From Pseudomonas bijieensis (GTDB taxonomy: Bacteria; Pseudomonadota; Gammaproteobacteria; Pseudomonadales; Pseudomonadaceae), in NCBI RefSeq assembly GCF_013347965.1, contig NZ_CP048810.1, positions 6,323,501-6,387,500 on the forward strand: DNA of 64,000 bases. The letters run 5' to 3'. Positions 37,039 to 46,068 of this stretch are shown here, in pieces. The notes beneath the pieces were generated by a model. That model searched no databases. It was given only the letters and a program-made list of their open reading frames with translations, and had not been told where the DNA came from. The stretch's first letter is position 1, and every line of letters begins with the position of its first letter. Position numbers and translations under genes: made by a program.

Positions 37039-39035
37039 GGTGCCTCCTGACGAGTGGCAGGTTTGGGGGGGAGGAGAGCGGTCCAACTGAGGGCGAACAC
37101 GGTTTCCCCTGGCAGGAGAAAACCGACCTGGCCGGCCTTGCAATCGAGCGGAGCGCTTTGGCTGCGGTTGTCCGGGCCGAAATACACTAGGGTCATGCCA
37201 GGTTGAGGGCAGATCGTGCCGTCGAGGCTGACCCGATGGGCCCGCGTGCTTTTGTTCACGCCCAGCAGACTGCGTTGCTTCCCGGTGGCCATGGCCAGGG
37301 CGTCGACTTCAAAGGCGTCGTTGTCCAGGCGCAGCACTTGGTCGAGCCAATGCTGTTGAATGAACTGCTGGGCCAGGCCCACGGGCTTGAGCTCGAAGTG
37401 CTGATCGTCCAGCACCCGCACCATGCCTTTGGGATACTCCGGTTCGTCGGCGGCCATGAACCAGTTGAGCATGTCCAGCCAGCCGTCGGCCGAGGCGTTA
37501 ATGACCACCGACGTCCACCAGAGGGCGGCGTAGTGGGTTTCCTGGTCGTAAGGGCTCAGGCTCGAACCGGCGGACATGTTGGTCTGGTCCAACAGCAAGG
37601 CTTTGCGCGGCCGACCTTGGCTGTCCAGTCCCACCAGGTTGGCGGCCTGACGGACACTGTCGCGGTAGACCCGGGTCGCCAGCAGGTCGCGGATCATCCA
37701 TTCATGCCAGGCCAGGGCGTCGATCTGGTCGTCGGACGTCGCCAGCAGGCGCCGTGCCCAGTCGATCCCGCGCTTGTCAGCGGCATTTTCAATGAAGGGG
37801 CCGTTGGTGAACTGGGAGCTGGCCGGCATGGCGATGCGGACACCGGCACGTGCGTTGGCGGGATCGGCGCGGACTTGGGCAGCCATGCTCTGGAACAGTT
37901 GCTGGAAACTGGCGAAGTCGGGGTAATTGAGGTTCGGCTCATCGGCAAAACTGAGGTAATGGAGGCCATTGCCGCCCAAAGCACGGGTCGCAGTGAGCCA
38001 GGCTTGCAAGCCGCTGTGACTGGTCCGGTCGTCCTTTAGCTCTACCTGGCGCTGGCTGCGGGCCAACAGGGTGATGTTTTGGCTGATGGCGAAGCGGTCC
38101 TGGTACAAGCGTCGGAAGGCATCTTCATAAGTGGCCCTGGCCGCGGTGATATCGACGAAGCTGTAAAGGGTTGCCGCCTGGGGTTTGAGCGCGTCGAGCA
38201 CGGCGTAGGTGGACGGCGGCAATAACTCGTAGGGTAGGGCCGTGCCCAGCTTGGGGGTCGTGCCGAGCGCCTCGTCGTACAGTTTCAGGTGAGTCTGCCC
38301 CGGATCCTGGCGCACCGGTTGCAGGTGCGCCGGGTCTTGGGCGAACAGGTTGGCGGTGCCGTCCAACCAGAACGCGACCTTGCCGTTGCCTTGCAGATGC
38401 AGGCGCCAGATTTGGTCCACGTCCGCCACCGGCAGGGTCACCTGGTCGAATTGCCAATAGGCCCGTTGTGGCTTGAGATTCAGTTGCAACTGCTTGCCGT
38501 CCGCGACTCGCCGGACTTGCAGCGCACGTACGCCGCCGTGGAACTTGCCGGCCAGCACCGCCTGTTCGCCGGCTGCCACTTTGAAATACAGCTCATCGCC
38601 ATCGTGGGTTTCAGCACTGAAATGCACCTTGGCCGGGGCAAACAGGGCGCGGGTGCGCACGTCGTGCTCAACGCTATAGCGCCGGAAACTGTAGCCGGGA
38701 ATTTCCAGCCGATAACTGGCGGTGCCGGGCAGCAGGGGCCATTGTTGCTCTCCACGCACCTGGTCGGCCTTGATCAGGCGCTCACCCGCCAATCGTCCCT
38801 GGCCGTCGAGCAGATACAGGTGTTCGGTATTGGCTTCGGCTTGCCAGGCGGGCACCCAGCGCACGGTGACAGCGTCCTGGCGGTCGGTTTGCAGGTACAG
38901 GCTGCCGTCACGGATACCGGTCCATTGCATGGACGCGCCGTGGACCGAAGTTGCCAACGCGAGAAGACATAGGCACGCGCCGATCTTCCACTGTGGGAGC
39001 GAGCCTGCTCGCGAAGAGGCCTTCTGCCTCAACAT
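37035..39035 (-). CDS. Secreted glycosidase-like protein of the exopolysaccharide operon, about 666 aa
   Basis: Large exported protein with signal peptide ACLCLLALATSVHGAS. An N-terminal beta-rich region (to about residue 260) precedes a TIM-barrel-like part with GGNGLHYLSFADEPNLNYPD and LAWHEWMIRD, the Glu and neighbouring residues being placed as in clan-A glycosidases, and LLLDQTNMSAG later. It may trim the polymer or free it from the cell, as PslG and related hydrolases do. The start is unusual: the reading frame runs through a REP before the signal peptide (ATG 39035 or GTG 39053), so the first 15 or so residues are REP-derived. Confidence 0.65.
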   Translation of the reverse strand: MLRQKASSRAGSLPQWKIGACLCLLALATSVHGASMQWTGIRDGSLYLQTDRQDAVTVRWVPAWQAEANTEHLYLLDGQGRLAGERLIKADQVRGEQQWPLLPGTASYRLEIPGYSFRRYSVEHDVRTRALFAPAKVHFSAETHDGDELYFKVAAGEQAVLAGKFHGGVRALQVRRVADGKQLQLNLKPQRAYWQFDQVTLPVADVDQIWRLHLQGNGKVAFWLDGTANLFAQDPAHLQPVRQDPGQTHLKLYDEALGTTPKLGTALPYELLPPSTYAVLDALKPQAATLYSFVDITAARATYEDAFRRLYQDRFAISQNITLLARSQRQVELKDDRTSHSGLQAWLTATRALGGNGLHYLSFADEPNLNYPDFASFQQLFQSMAAQVRADPANARAGVRIAMPASSQFTNGPFIENAADKRGIDWARRLLATSDDQIDALAWHEWMIRDLLATRVYRDSVRQAANLVGLDSQGRPRKALLLDQTNMSAGSSLSPYDQETHYAALWWTSVVINASADGWLDMLNWFMAADEPEYPKGMVRVLDDQHFELKPVGLAQQFIQQHWLDQVLRLDNDAFEVDALAMATGKQRSLLGVNKSTRAHRVSLDGTICPQPGMTLVYFGPDNRSQSAPLDCKAGQVGFLLPGETVFALSWTALLPPKPATRQEAP

Positions 39036-39147
39036 CGCCGCTAACCGACCCACCGCTTTCGCGAGCAGGCTCGCTCCACAAAGGGGTGGACACAGGTGTT
39101 CTGTCCGGCACCGGACCCTGTGGGAGCGAGCCTGCTCGCGATGGCGG
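38992..39147. repeat. Three REP units between glycosidase-like gene and wzx, overlapping the gene 5' end
   Basis: REP units at about 38992-39021, 39053-39080 and 39119-39147. The first lies inside the frame of the glycosidase-like gene. Confidence 0.88.
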
Positions 39148-39165
39148 TTTTGCCGACAACGGTAT

Positions 39166-40470
39166 TCACGCGGATTTCCCCAGCAGCATCTGACGCATTG
39201 GCAGCAAATCGCTGGGCAGGATGATCAGCGTCTGCCACAGCGCCACGCCGCTGAGGCGGCAATACATGACAAGCATTGCCAGGGTGACACCCAGGTAGGC
39301 GGTCGAGGACGCGGCGGCAGCGCCGACGATGCCGTAGCGCGGGATCAAAATCAGGTTCAACGCCAGGTTCAACAGCGCCCCCCCGCCCATCAGCAGCGAA
39401 ACGGTGCCGGGGCGGTTCTTGCCCAGCAGGTCCAGGCGCAGGATGCTCGCATAGCACAACCCGAACACCCCTGGCAGCAGCGCCAGCAGGGCCGGGTACG
39501 CCGGCTGATAGGCGATGCCGAACAGGGTGACGATCAGCCATTCGCCGACCAGGACCATCCCCAGGCAGGCGCCCAGCATGGCCGTGGCTGTCAGGCGCAA
39601 GGCCAGCGGGGTCAGGCGCTTCATGTCGCTGTCCTGCTGCAGCAGGCGTTTCATCAGTGGCGTGGTGACCGCTTCCGGCACGATATGCAGCAGTTCGGCC
39701 GCCGCGCTGGCCATGGCGTAGTGCCCTAGCGCCGTGCTGCCCAACAGCGCGCCGATGAACAGGTAATCCGAACGCGTCATCAGTTGCTGGAACAAAAGGT
39801 CCGGATGACTGCGGACACCGTAACGCAACAGTTCGGTCTGGCCGGCGCGATCCCAGCGCAGGGTGACCGCGTGATCGCGACGCAACCACATCCAACCCAC
39901 CAGCACCACCAGGCTCAGGCCCGCCAGCCAGCTGATCAGCGCCGCTTCCAGCGCCGTGTCTTTCCACATCCAGAACAGCGCCACGAACAGCAACAGCGGG
40001 ACCAAAGATTCCATCAGCCGCAAGGCGTTGAACACGCCGACGCCGCCGGAGGCGTTGTGCAGCGTCAGCAGGCCGGTCTTGAGCGCCGCCAGCGGCACGG
40101 CCAGCAACAGCAGCCAGGCCAGCAGTCCCAGTTGCGTGGTGACGTCCAGTTCGGCGCCGAACTCACGCACCAGCGCCACCACCAGCAGCGTCAGCAACCC
40201 AGCCAACAGACAACCGAAGACCAGCACGTGGCTGAGCAACAGGCTCATCGAGCGATGCTGCGCAGCCTGATAACCGACGGCGGAATTCAGGCCCCCACTG
40301 GTGGTGGCACTGATCAGGTCCGGCAGGGTGCTGAGCAGCGCCAACAGCCCGCGTTCGCTGGGCCCGAGGATCCGTGCCAGCAACACGTTGCGCAACAGGC
40401 GCAGGCCGATCATCGCCAGGCTCGTGCCCATGCTCATCACCAAGAGCCTGAGGTAACGTGCACGGTTCAT
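39166..40470 (-). CDS. Wzx-type polysaccharide flippase, 434 aa
   Basis: Membrane protein with 12 or more hydrophobic helices of the MATE/MVF superfamily. The N-terminal LLRNVLLARILGPSERGLLA matches the polysaccharide biosynthesis/oligosaccharide-flippase branch, and the pattern of pairs of helices fits Wzx. It moves the lipid-linked repeat unit across the inner membrane before polymerisation. The start overlaps the deacetylase stop by 4 bases. Confidence 0.85.
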   Translation of the reverse strand: MNRARYLRLLVMSMGTSLAMIGLRLLRNVLLARILGPSERGLLALLSTLPDLISATTSGGLNSAVGYQAAQHRSMSLLLSHVLVFGCLLAGLLTLLVVALVREFGAELDVTTQLGLLAWLLLLAVPLAALKTGLLTLHNASGGVGVFNALRLMESLVPLLLFVALFWMWKDTALEAALISWLAGLSLVVLVGWMWLRRDHAVTLRWDRAGQTELLRYGVRSHPDLLFQQLMTRSDYLFIGALLGSTALGHYAMASAAAELLHIVPEAVTTPLMKRLLQQDSDMKRLTPLALRLTATAMLGACLGMVLVGEWLIVTLFGIAYQPAYPALLALLPGVFGLCYASILRLDLLGKNRPGTVSLLMGGGALLNLALNLILIPRYGIVGAAAASSTAYLGVTLAMLVMYCRLSGVALWQTLIILPSDLLPMRQMLLGKSA

Positions 40471-41483
40471 GAGCGGACTCCTCGGCGAATACGCCAGGCC
40501 AATAACTCGGGGTGACAGGCGTTGCGTTGGCTGACGCCGAAACGTGGCAGGTTCAGGGGGTCGCCGTCATGGCGATACAGTCCGGCCTCGGTGCCCAGCG
40601 CGAACGGAAAACCGTGGGCCGCCACCTGCTCGCGCACACGGGCGTCATTGTCCCCGTTGGGGTAGCAATACACCGGCAAGGGTTGGGCACAGCCATTTTC
40701 CAGGGCCGTCCAACTGCGGGACAGTTCTTCATGCAGGCGCTGGTCGTCCAGCCCGGTCAGGATCGCGTGGCTGGCGCCGTGGGGACCGAAACGCACCAGT
40801 CCGGAATCTTCGAGCATGCGTACCTGGGACCAGTCCAGGGCTTGGGGTTGGGAGCCCTGCGGGCAGGCGTCGGTGAGGTCGCTCAAGGTGCGTGGATCGA
40901 GGCTCTTGAGGCTCTGCAGGAAATGCATCAGCGCCAGGCTGCGGCGCTCGTCGTCGATGTCGTCGAGCAACACCGGCAACGGCCGACCGGCGTGCTGCAA
41001 ATGCTCGATCAGCGAGCGCCGCGCCACCTGCCCATGGCTGCCCCACAAGGTTTCGCCGATGCTCTCCCACCAGAAATGCTGGCGACTGCCGACGAAGTCG
41101 GTGGAGAGGAAAATGCTCGCCGGCATTTGGTACTGGCGCAGCAGAGGAAAGGCGTTCATGGCGTTGTCGCGCCAGCCGTCGTCGAAGGTCAGGGCCACCC
41201 GGGGACGGTTCGGAATGCTTTCAGGGTCGGCCAGCAATAAGGTCATCAATGGCACGCATTCAAAGTATTGCTGCAACCAGATCAACAAATGTTCGAACGC
41301 TTCGGGCCCCACGCACAGCTCGTTGCGATGAGGCAATTCGGCGGCGCGGTCGTTGTTCAGTACCCGGTGCAACATCAGGATGATGCCGGCGCCACTTAAT
41401 GCGTGACGACCCAGGGACGTGTTCAGGTACAGCCAGCCGCCGGTACGCTTGATTGTGGTCTTGATACGGGTATTGATCGGCAT
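40467..41483 (-). CDS. Polysaccharide deacetylase (NodB type), 338 aa
   Basis: Carbohydrate esterase family 4 protein. Motif 1 VALTFDDGWRDN carries the Asp pair and the later HGASH gives the His-x3-His metal pair; SIFLSTDFVGSRQHFWWES follows motif 1. It removes N- or O-acetyl groups from the polymer or its precursor. The start at 41483 (MPINTRIKTTIKRTGG) has GAGG 7 bases upstream; the ATG at 41495 overlaps the GT stop as ATGA and is a possible alternative. No signal peptide, which argues for a cytoplasmic or membrane-proximal role. Confidence 0.85.
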   Translation of the reverse strand: MPINTRIKTTIKRTGGWLYLNTSLGRHALSGAGIILMLHRVLNNDRAAELPHRNELCVGPEAFEHLLIWLQQYFECVPLMTLLLADPESIPNRPRVALTFDDGWRDNAMNAFPLLRQYQMPASIFLSTDFVGSRQHFWWESIGETLWGSHGQVARRSLIEHLQHAGRPLPVLLDDIDDERRSLALMHFLQSLKSLDPRTLSDLTDACPQGSQPQALDWSQVRMLEDSGLVRFGPHGASHAILTGLDDQRLHEELSRSWTALENGCAQPLPVYCYPNGDNDARVREQVAAHGFPFALGTEAGLYRHDGDPLNLPRFGVSQRNACHPELLAWRIRRGVRS

Positions 41484-41491
41484 GTCAGGCC

Positions 41492-42628
41492 TCATCGAGT
41501 CTGATCGGGATTCCATTGGTTGTAGCTATGCCCGCGCAAGAACTGCCACAGGCCGACGACCATGCCGGCCAGGCTCACCAGCACAAACGCGGCGAGCCGA
41601 AACGGTCTGGGCAAGCGATGACGCACGTCCAGCAGGCCGGCCAGTGCGAAGGTGTAGCCGAGTAGCTGGGCAGACAGGGTCAGGCGATAGAAACCATGCT
41701 CATCGAGCAGCCAGAGGTTGGCCACCAGCAGGGGTAGCAACAGCACCGGCGCCAGCCGGCGGATCAGCTTGTGGCTAATCAATGCGATGGCGTACAGGCC
41801 ATGGCACAGCGGGTTGAGTAGCTCACGCCGGGCCGCCAGGCTGATCAGGCCGCCGACGGTGACGCGCTGGCGGCGGCTGAACTGTCGGTCGGCTTCGTCC
41901 ACGCCTTGATCGAGCACCTTGGCGTCGTCGACGTAGACGACGCGTTTGCCGGTGACCGGTGCGCAGGTGTTGATAAAAAAATCGTCGTTGACCATGGCTG
42001 GAATCGGTTGGTACAGCTCGCGGCGCAACGCCTGCAGCGCACCATCGGCCGAGACCGTGCAACCGGTGCGACTTTCCACTCGGCGTAGCCAGGCTTCGTA
42101 GTGACGGTACAGGCTTTCGCCCACGCTCAGGCCTGAGCCCGGGACGGGAATGTTCATATTGCCGACAGTACCGCCGACCCCTGGATCGGAAAACGGCGCC
42201 AGCAGGCGTTCAAGCGTGCCGTCGAGCCAGTGGACATCAGCATCGGTAAACACCAGGATATCGCCCGTGCAATGACTGACCGCGACGTTGAGCACGCTGT
42301 TCTTGCCTTGGCGCGGCAGGTCGAGCACCTCGATGCGCGGATCTTCGAAGTTGCGCGCCAGGGCCACGGTCTGATCGGTGGAGCCGTCGCTGGCGACAAC
42401 GATCTGCAGGCTGGCGGCCTGATAGTCCTGGGCCAGCAGATTGCGCAGTTTGTTCTCGATATTGCGTTGTTCGTTGTGCGCGGCAACGATCACACTGACC
42501 CGTTGCGCAGGCAGAGGCTCAGGCCTGAGCCTGGGAAAAAATGGCCCGGCGAGCGTCAGCAGCAATGGGTAACCCAGGTAGGCGTACACCGGCAGTAACA
42601 GGCACAACCAGAAAATGAACTCAGCCAC
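41492..42628 (-). CDS. Glycosyltransferase family 2, membrane-bound, 378 aa
   Basis: GT-A fold transferase with the start VSVIVAAHNEQRNIENKL and the DxD region LVFTDADVHWLDG. An N-terminal membrane helix and three C-terminal helices (from about residue 285) anchor it to the inner membrane. Adds one sugar of the repeat unit; the donor is unknown. Confidence 0.87.
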   Translation of the reverse strand: MAEFIFWLCLLLPVYAYLGYPLLLTLAGPFFPRLRPEPLPAQRVSVIVAAHNEQRNIENKLRNLLAQDYQAASLQIVVASDGSTDQTVALARNFEDPRIEVLDLPRQGKNSVLNVAVSHCTGDILVFTDADVHWLDGTLERLLAPFSDPGVGGTVGNMNIPVPGSGLSVGESLYRHYEAWLRRVESRTGCTVSADGALQALRRELYQPIPAMVNDDFFINTCAPVTGKRVVYVDDAKVLDQGVDEADRQFSRRQRVTVGGLISLAARRELLNPLCHGLYAIALISHKLIRRLAPVLLLPLLVANLWLLDEHGFYRLTLSAQLLGYTFALAGLLDVRHRLPRPFRLAAFVLVSLAGMVVGLWQFLRGHSYNQWNPDQTR

Positions 42629-43589
42629 GGGCAGGCCTCCTTGCTTTCCAATGACAAAGGCTGAGGATGAGCGCGACGCCGGCCAGGTGCAGGCGCACCC
42701 AGTGCAGGCCCCAGAGCTGCAGGGTCAGGCACGGGTTACGGTGCTTGTGGCTCTGGTTCAAGCTCAGCACCAACCCCGGCACGGTCGTCAACAGCCCCAT
42801 CATGAGTGCATATTGAGGAGCGCCAGTGGCCAGCGCGCAGATCGCCAGGAAGTCCAGCAGCCAGACGAGCACGGCCAACATCGGGAAGCGCAACAGGCGC
42901 AGGCTCAAGCCATTGGTACGCAGCAACTGCACCAGACTGCCCTGGCGCCACAATTCCTTGCCCATCCACTCGCGCCAGTTCATTTCGTAGCCCCAGTGCA
43001 GGGCGGTGTATTCATTGACCGACAGTAATCGTGCGCCCTTGGCCGTCTGGCGCAGGGTCAAGTCTTTGTCCTCACCGGTGCGCAGCGTCTCGTTGAACCC
43101 GCCGGTCCTGTCGAACCAATGGCGGCGCATCAGCAGGTTGGCGGTTGGCAGCCAATCCACGCGCTGCACGGTATGTCGCGAGGGGAGCGAGGTCCGCCGA
43201 TGCCAGGCCGTGGCGTACCAGGGGGCCTGCGCGGGGGTGTACAGATCCAGGCCGAAGACGTCGGCGATGTCTGCGGTCTCCAACGCCAGCAAATGCGTCA
43301 GCCAGTCCTCGGGCATTTCGATGTCGGCGTCGATGAAGGCCAGCCATTCACCGGTGGCAACCTGCGCTCCGCGATTGCGCAGGGCACCGATCGGCACGCC
43401 TGGAATCACCAGGACCTGCGCACCGAACTGCCGGGCAATCTCCGGGCCCTGATCCTGCGAGCCGTTGTCGACCACGATCAACTCGCACGCAAGGTTGGCG
43501 GCATTGGCGGCGCGTTGTGCGGCGAGCAGCGTGCGGGCGATATGCCGGGCCTCGTTGTACATCGGAATGACGATACTGATGCGGCTCAT
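42621..43589 (-). CDS. Glycosyltransferase family 2, 322 aa
   Basis: The ATG at 43589 (MSRISIVIPMYNEARHI) starts the domain. The DxD is in GEWLAFIDADIEMPED; the later GEDKDLTLRQTAKGARLL is the acceptor-binding region. Two C-terminal membrane helices follow. The start overlaps the preceding stop by 4 bases. It adds another sugar of the repeat unit. Confidence 0.87.
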   Translation of the reverse strand: MSRISIVIPMYNEARHIARTLLAAQRAANAANLACELIVVDNGSQDQGPEIARQFGAQVLVIPGVPIGALRNRGAQVATGEWLAFIDADIEMPEDWLTHLLALETADIADVFGLDLYTPAQAPWYATAWHRRTSLPSRHTVQRVDWLPTANLLMRRHWFDRTGGFNETLRTGEDKDLTLRQTAKGARLLSVNEYTALHWGYEMNWREWMGKELWRQGSLVQLLRTNGLSLRLLRFPMLAVLVWLLDFLAICALATGAPQYALMMGLLTTVPGLVLSLNQSHKHRNPCLTLQLWGLHWVRLHLAGVALILSLCHWKARRPARG

Positions 43590-44956
43590 GAACGGGCCTC
43601 CCGCGGCGCGGCCTGTTCGGCGTCGTAGCGCAATATGCTGGTCAAGGCGAGCATGATCCACAGTAACTTGTGGTTCGGCGCGCTGAGGAACATCAGGAAC
43701 AGCGCCAGCGACAGGAAACTCATGCCCAGGTGCGTCAACAGGTCTGCCTGGGCCCAGTCCCGACGCTGGAGCCAGAGTTGGCGCGTGCGCACCAGGTTGT
43801 AGAGGCCCAGCCCAATCATGCCGACAAACATCAAGCCGGCTGGTACGCCGATTTCACTGAAGATTTCCAGGTAGGTGTTATGGGCCTCGCGGTACAGATC
43901 CCCCCGTTTGCGATTGGCCGAGAACGCCTTGGCGTAGCCGGTGGGGGCGTAGTGCTCCGGAAACGTCCCGGGGCCTGAACCGAGTATCGGCTTCTCGCGG
44001 ATCATCTGGCTGCCCACCACAATGTACGAGGCGCGGCGCCCCAAGGATCCGTCCTTGTGGTCGTTGGTGCCGGAGCTGAGGATGCTCAATGTCTGGATGC
44101 GTGCCACGTAGCCGGCAGGCATCAAGGCGATTGTCGCCGGGACCATGAGTGCCAGGCCGAGCATCGCGAACCCGAGGTGCCGGGGACGCACGCGTGGTAG
44201 CTGCGCCCGATAGTGATACAACCCGATCATCAGAGTGAGCAGCAGCACGACCAGTCCTGAGCGCGATTCGGTCTTGGTCATTCCACCCAACAACAGGATG
44301 ACACCGCCAGCCCAGAACAACCGGTGCAGCAGGTTCTGGCTGCGTATGGTCAACAGCAATGCCAGCGGTATGGTAAACGCAATCAACAGCGCAAAGGCGT
44401 TCGGGTCTTCCAGCAAACCCGAGGCGCGCCCCTGATCCTGGTATTTGGCTGAAAACATCGCGAGCACGCAGGTCGTGGCGACGCTCACTGTCATCAGCCG
44501 GGCGAACATCTCCAGGTTCAGCTCGCGACCGATCAACAACGTGATCACGAACAGAATCAGCCCTACTGCGAGTTCACGCAGATGCATCAGGGACTGCTCC
44601 ATGTTTTCCGAGATCAACAGGCTCAGGCCATACAACACCATGAAGCCGAGCAACGGCTTCCAGATGTTGCTACGCAAGCGCGTCGCAGGGATCTGATGCA
44701 AGGCCAGCTGCAGCATCAGGATCAGGATCAGCGCCACGCCGAGGAATTTGCTGCCGGAAAACGCGTTGTCCTTGAACAGGCGTTCGAGCGGCAGCAGTGC
44801 GGCAATGCCCAGCAAACCCCAGCCGGGCTTGCGGTACAGCATGGCGACGCCCACCAGCCCAAGCACCGCACCCGGAGCAAGAAACGGATAAGGACTGGCC
44901 AGCAATGCCAGGCACACCAGCCCCAGCAGACTGACGATCGAGAGCGGGACAATCAT
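43586..44956 (-). CDS. O-antigen ligase/Wzy-like polymerase, 456 aa
   Basis: Multi-pass protein of about 11 to 12 helices with a large periplasmic loop before the last ones, containing GPGTFPEHYAPTGYAKAFSA and EAHNTYLEIFSEIGVPAG, the Wzy_C signature (the HNxYLEI motif). It polymerises the repeat units delivered by Wzx or ligates them. Given Wzx, Wza-like and Wzz-like proteins in the operon, polymerase is the more likely role. Confidence 0.87.
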   Translation of the reverse strand: MIVPLSIVSLLGLVCLALLASPYPFLAPGAVLGLVGVAMLYRKPGWGLLGIAALLPLERLFKDNAFSGSKFLGVALILILMLQLALHQIPATRLRSNIWKPLLGFMVLYGLSLLISENMEQSLMHLRELAVGLILFVITLLIGRELNLEMFARLMTVSVATTCVLAMFSAKYQDQGRASGLLEDPNAFALLIAFTIPLALLLTIRSQNLLHRLFWAGGVILLLGGMTKTESRSGLVVLLLTLMIGLYHYRAQLPRVRPRHLGFAMLGLALMVPATIALMPAGYVARIQTLSILSSGTNDHKDGSLGRRASYIVVGSQMIREKPILGSGPGTFPEHYAPTGYAKAFSANRKRGDLYREAHNTYLEIFSEIGVPAGLMFVGMIGLGLYNLVRTRQLWLQRRDWAQADLLTHLGMSFLSLALFLMFLSAPNHKLLWIMLALTSILRYDAEQAAPREARS

Positions 44957-46068
44957 GGCCGAGCCTCCCGCGCCGTGCGGATATAGAGTTGCGACCAGCG
45001 TTCGGCCAGCGTGCGCAGGTCGTAGCGGTCGCGTTGGGTGCGGCGCGCGTTGTCGGCGAGGATCCGCGCCAGGGGCGGTTCGCTGAACAGCGTTTCGATC
45101 TGGCGGGCCAGTTCCTCGCTGTCGGCTGGCGTGGCGAGCAGGCCGTTGTGACGGTCCTGCAAGACATCGGGAATGCCACCGACGCCGAACGCTACCACGG
45201 GCACGCCGGCCTGCATGGCTTCGAGCAGGATCATTGGCGTACCTTCAGTGCGTGAACTGATCACCAGTGCATCGAGGCGGCTCCACCAGTCGTTCATGTC
45301 CGTCTGATAACCGGGCAATTCGATGCGCGTGGGCAGATTGGCGTCAACGATGCGCTTGAGCAAGGGCTGGCGTTCCGGGCCATCACCGAGCATGACCGCG
45401 TGCAGCGACGCATGGCGCTGACACAACGGGATCATCGCATCGAGGAACAGGTCCGGGCCTTTCTCGCTGCTCAAGCGGCCGACGTAGCCGACCCGCCAGC
45501 GTTGCCTGTCGTCGCGATGAGGCAGCAGCGTCGTGACGGCCGGCAGGCCGTTGGGGATCACGTCGAGTTTTTCCGCGTTCACGCTGGCCTGGCGGTGCAG
45601 CGCCGCGATGCACTCAGCCACGCACACCACTCGCTTGACTGGCGCGGTGCGGCATAGTTGCAGGCTCAACCACGTATAGAAACGTTGTTTGGGGCTGCGT
45701 GGCGTGAAACCGTGCTGGGTGATCACCAGCGGCAGGTGCAACAGGGTCGCTGCGGCCCAGCCGAACACCAGGCCCTTGAAGTTGTGCGTATTGATCAGCG
45801 GGCGCTCGGCGCGCCGTTGCCGCAGATGCTGCAACAGTTCGGGCCAACTAGCGCAGTGGTGGCAGTCGATCCCAGCCTGGCGGAACCGCGTGATCAAGGT
45901 CGGCGGCGCCCCCAGGAACAGCACCTGATGCTGGCCGGGTGTCGCCACGCAATGATCGAGCAGCATCCGCTCGGCCCCATAGAAGCCACCGCTGCCGAGC
46001 AGATGAATGATCGACAGGGGGAGGCTGCGTTGGGACTGGCTGAACGGCGCGTTCAATTTTTCACCCAA
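44953..46068 (-). CDS. Glycosyltransferase family 4, 371 aa
   Basis: GT-B fold retaining transferase. The acceptor part has HLLGSGGFYGAERML near the N-terminus; the C-terminal half carries VGYVGRLSSEKGPDLFLDA and the EX7E motif SSRTEGTPMILLEAMQAGVP. It overlaps the upstream Wzz-like gene by 16 bp and the Wzy-like gene by 4 bases. Confidence 0.9.
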   Translation of the reverse strand: MGEKLNAPFSQSQRSLPLSIIHLLGSGGFYGAERMLLDHCVATPGQHQVLFLGAPPTLITRFRQAGIDCHHCASWPELLQHLRQRRAERPLINTHNFKGLVFGWAAATLLHLPLVITQHGFTPRSPKQRFYTWLSLQLCRTAPVKRVVCVAECIAALHRQASVNAEKLDVIPNGLPAVTTLLPHRDDRQRWRVGYVGRLSSEKGPDLFLDAMIPLCQRHASLHAVMLGDGPERQPLLKRIVDANLPTRIELPGYQTDMNDWWSRLDALVISSRTEGTPMILLEAMQAGVPVVAFGVGGIPDVLQDRHNGLLATPADSEELARQIETLFSEPPLARILADNARRTQRDRYDLRTLAERWSQLYIRTAREARP

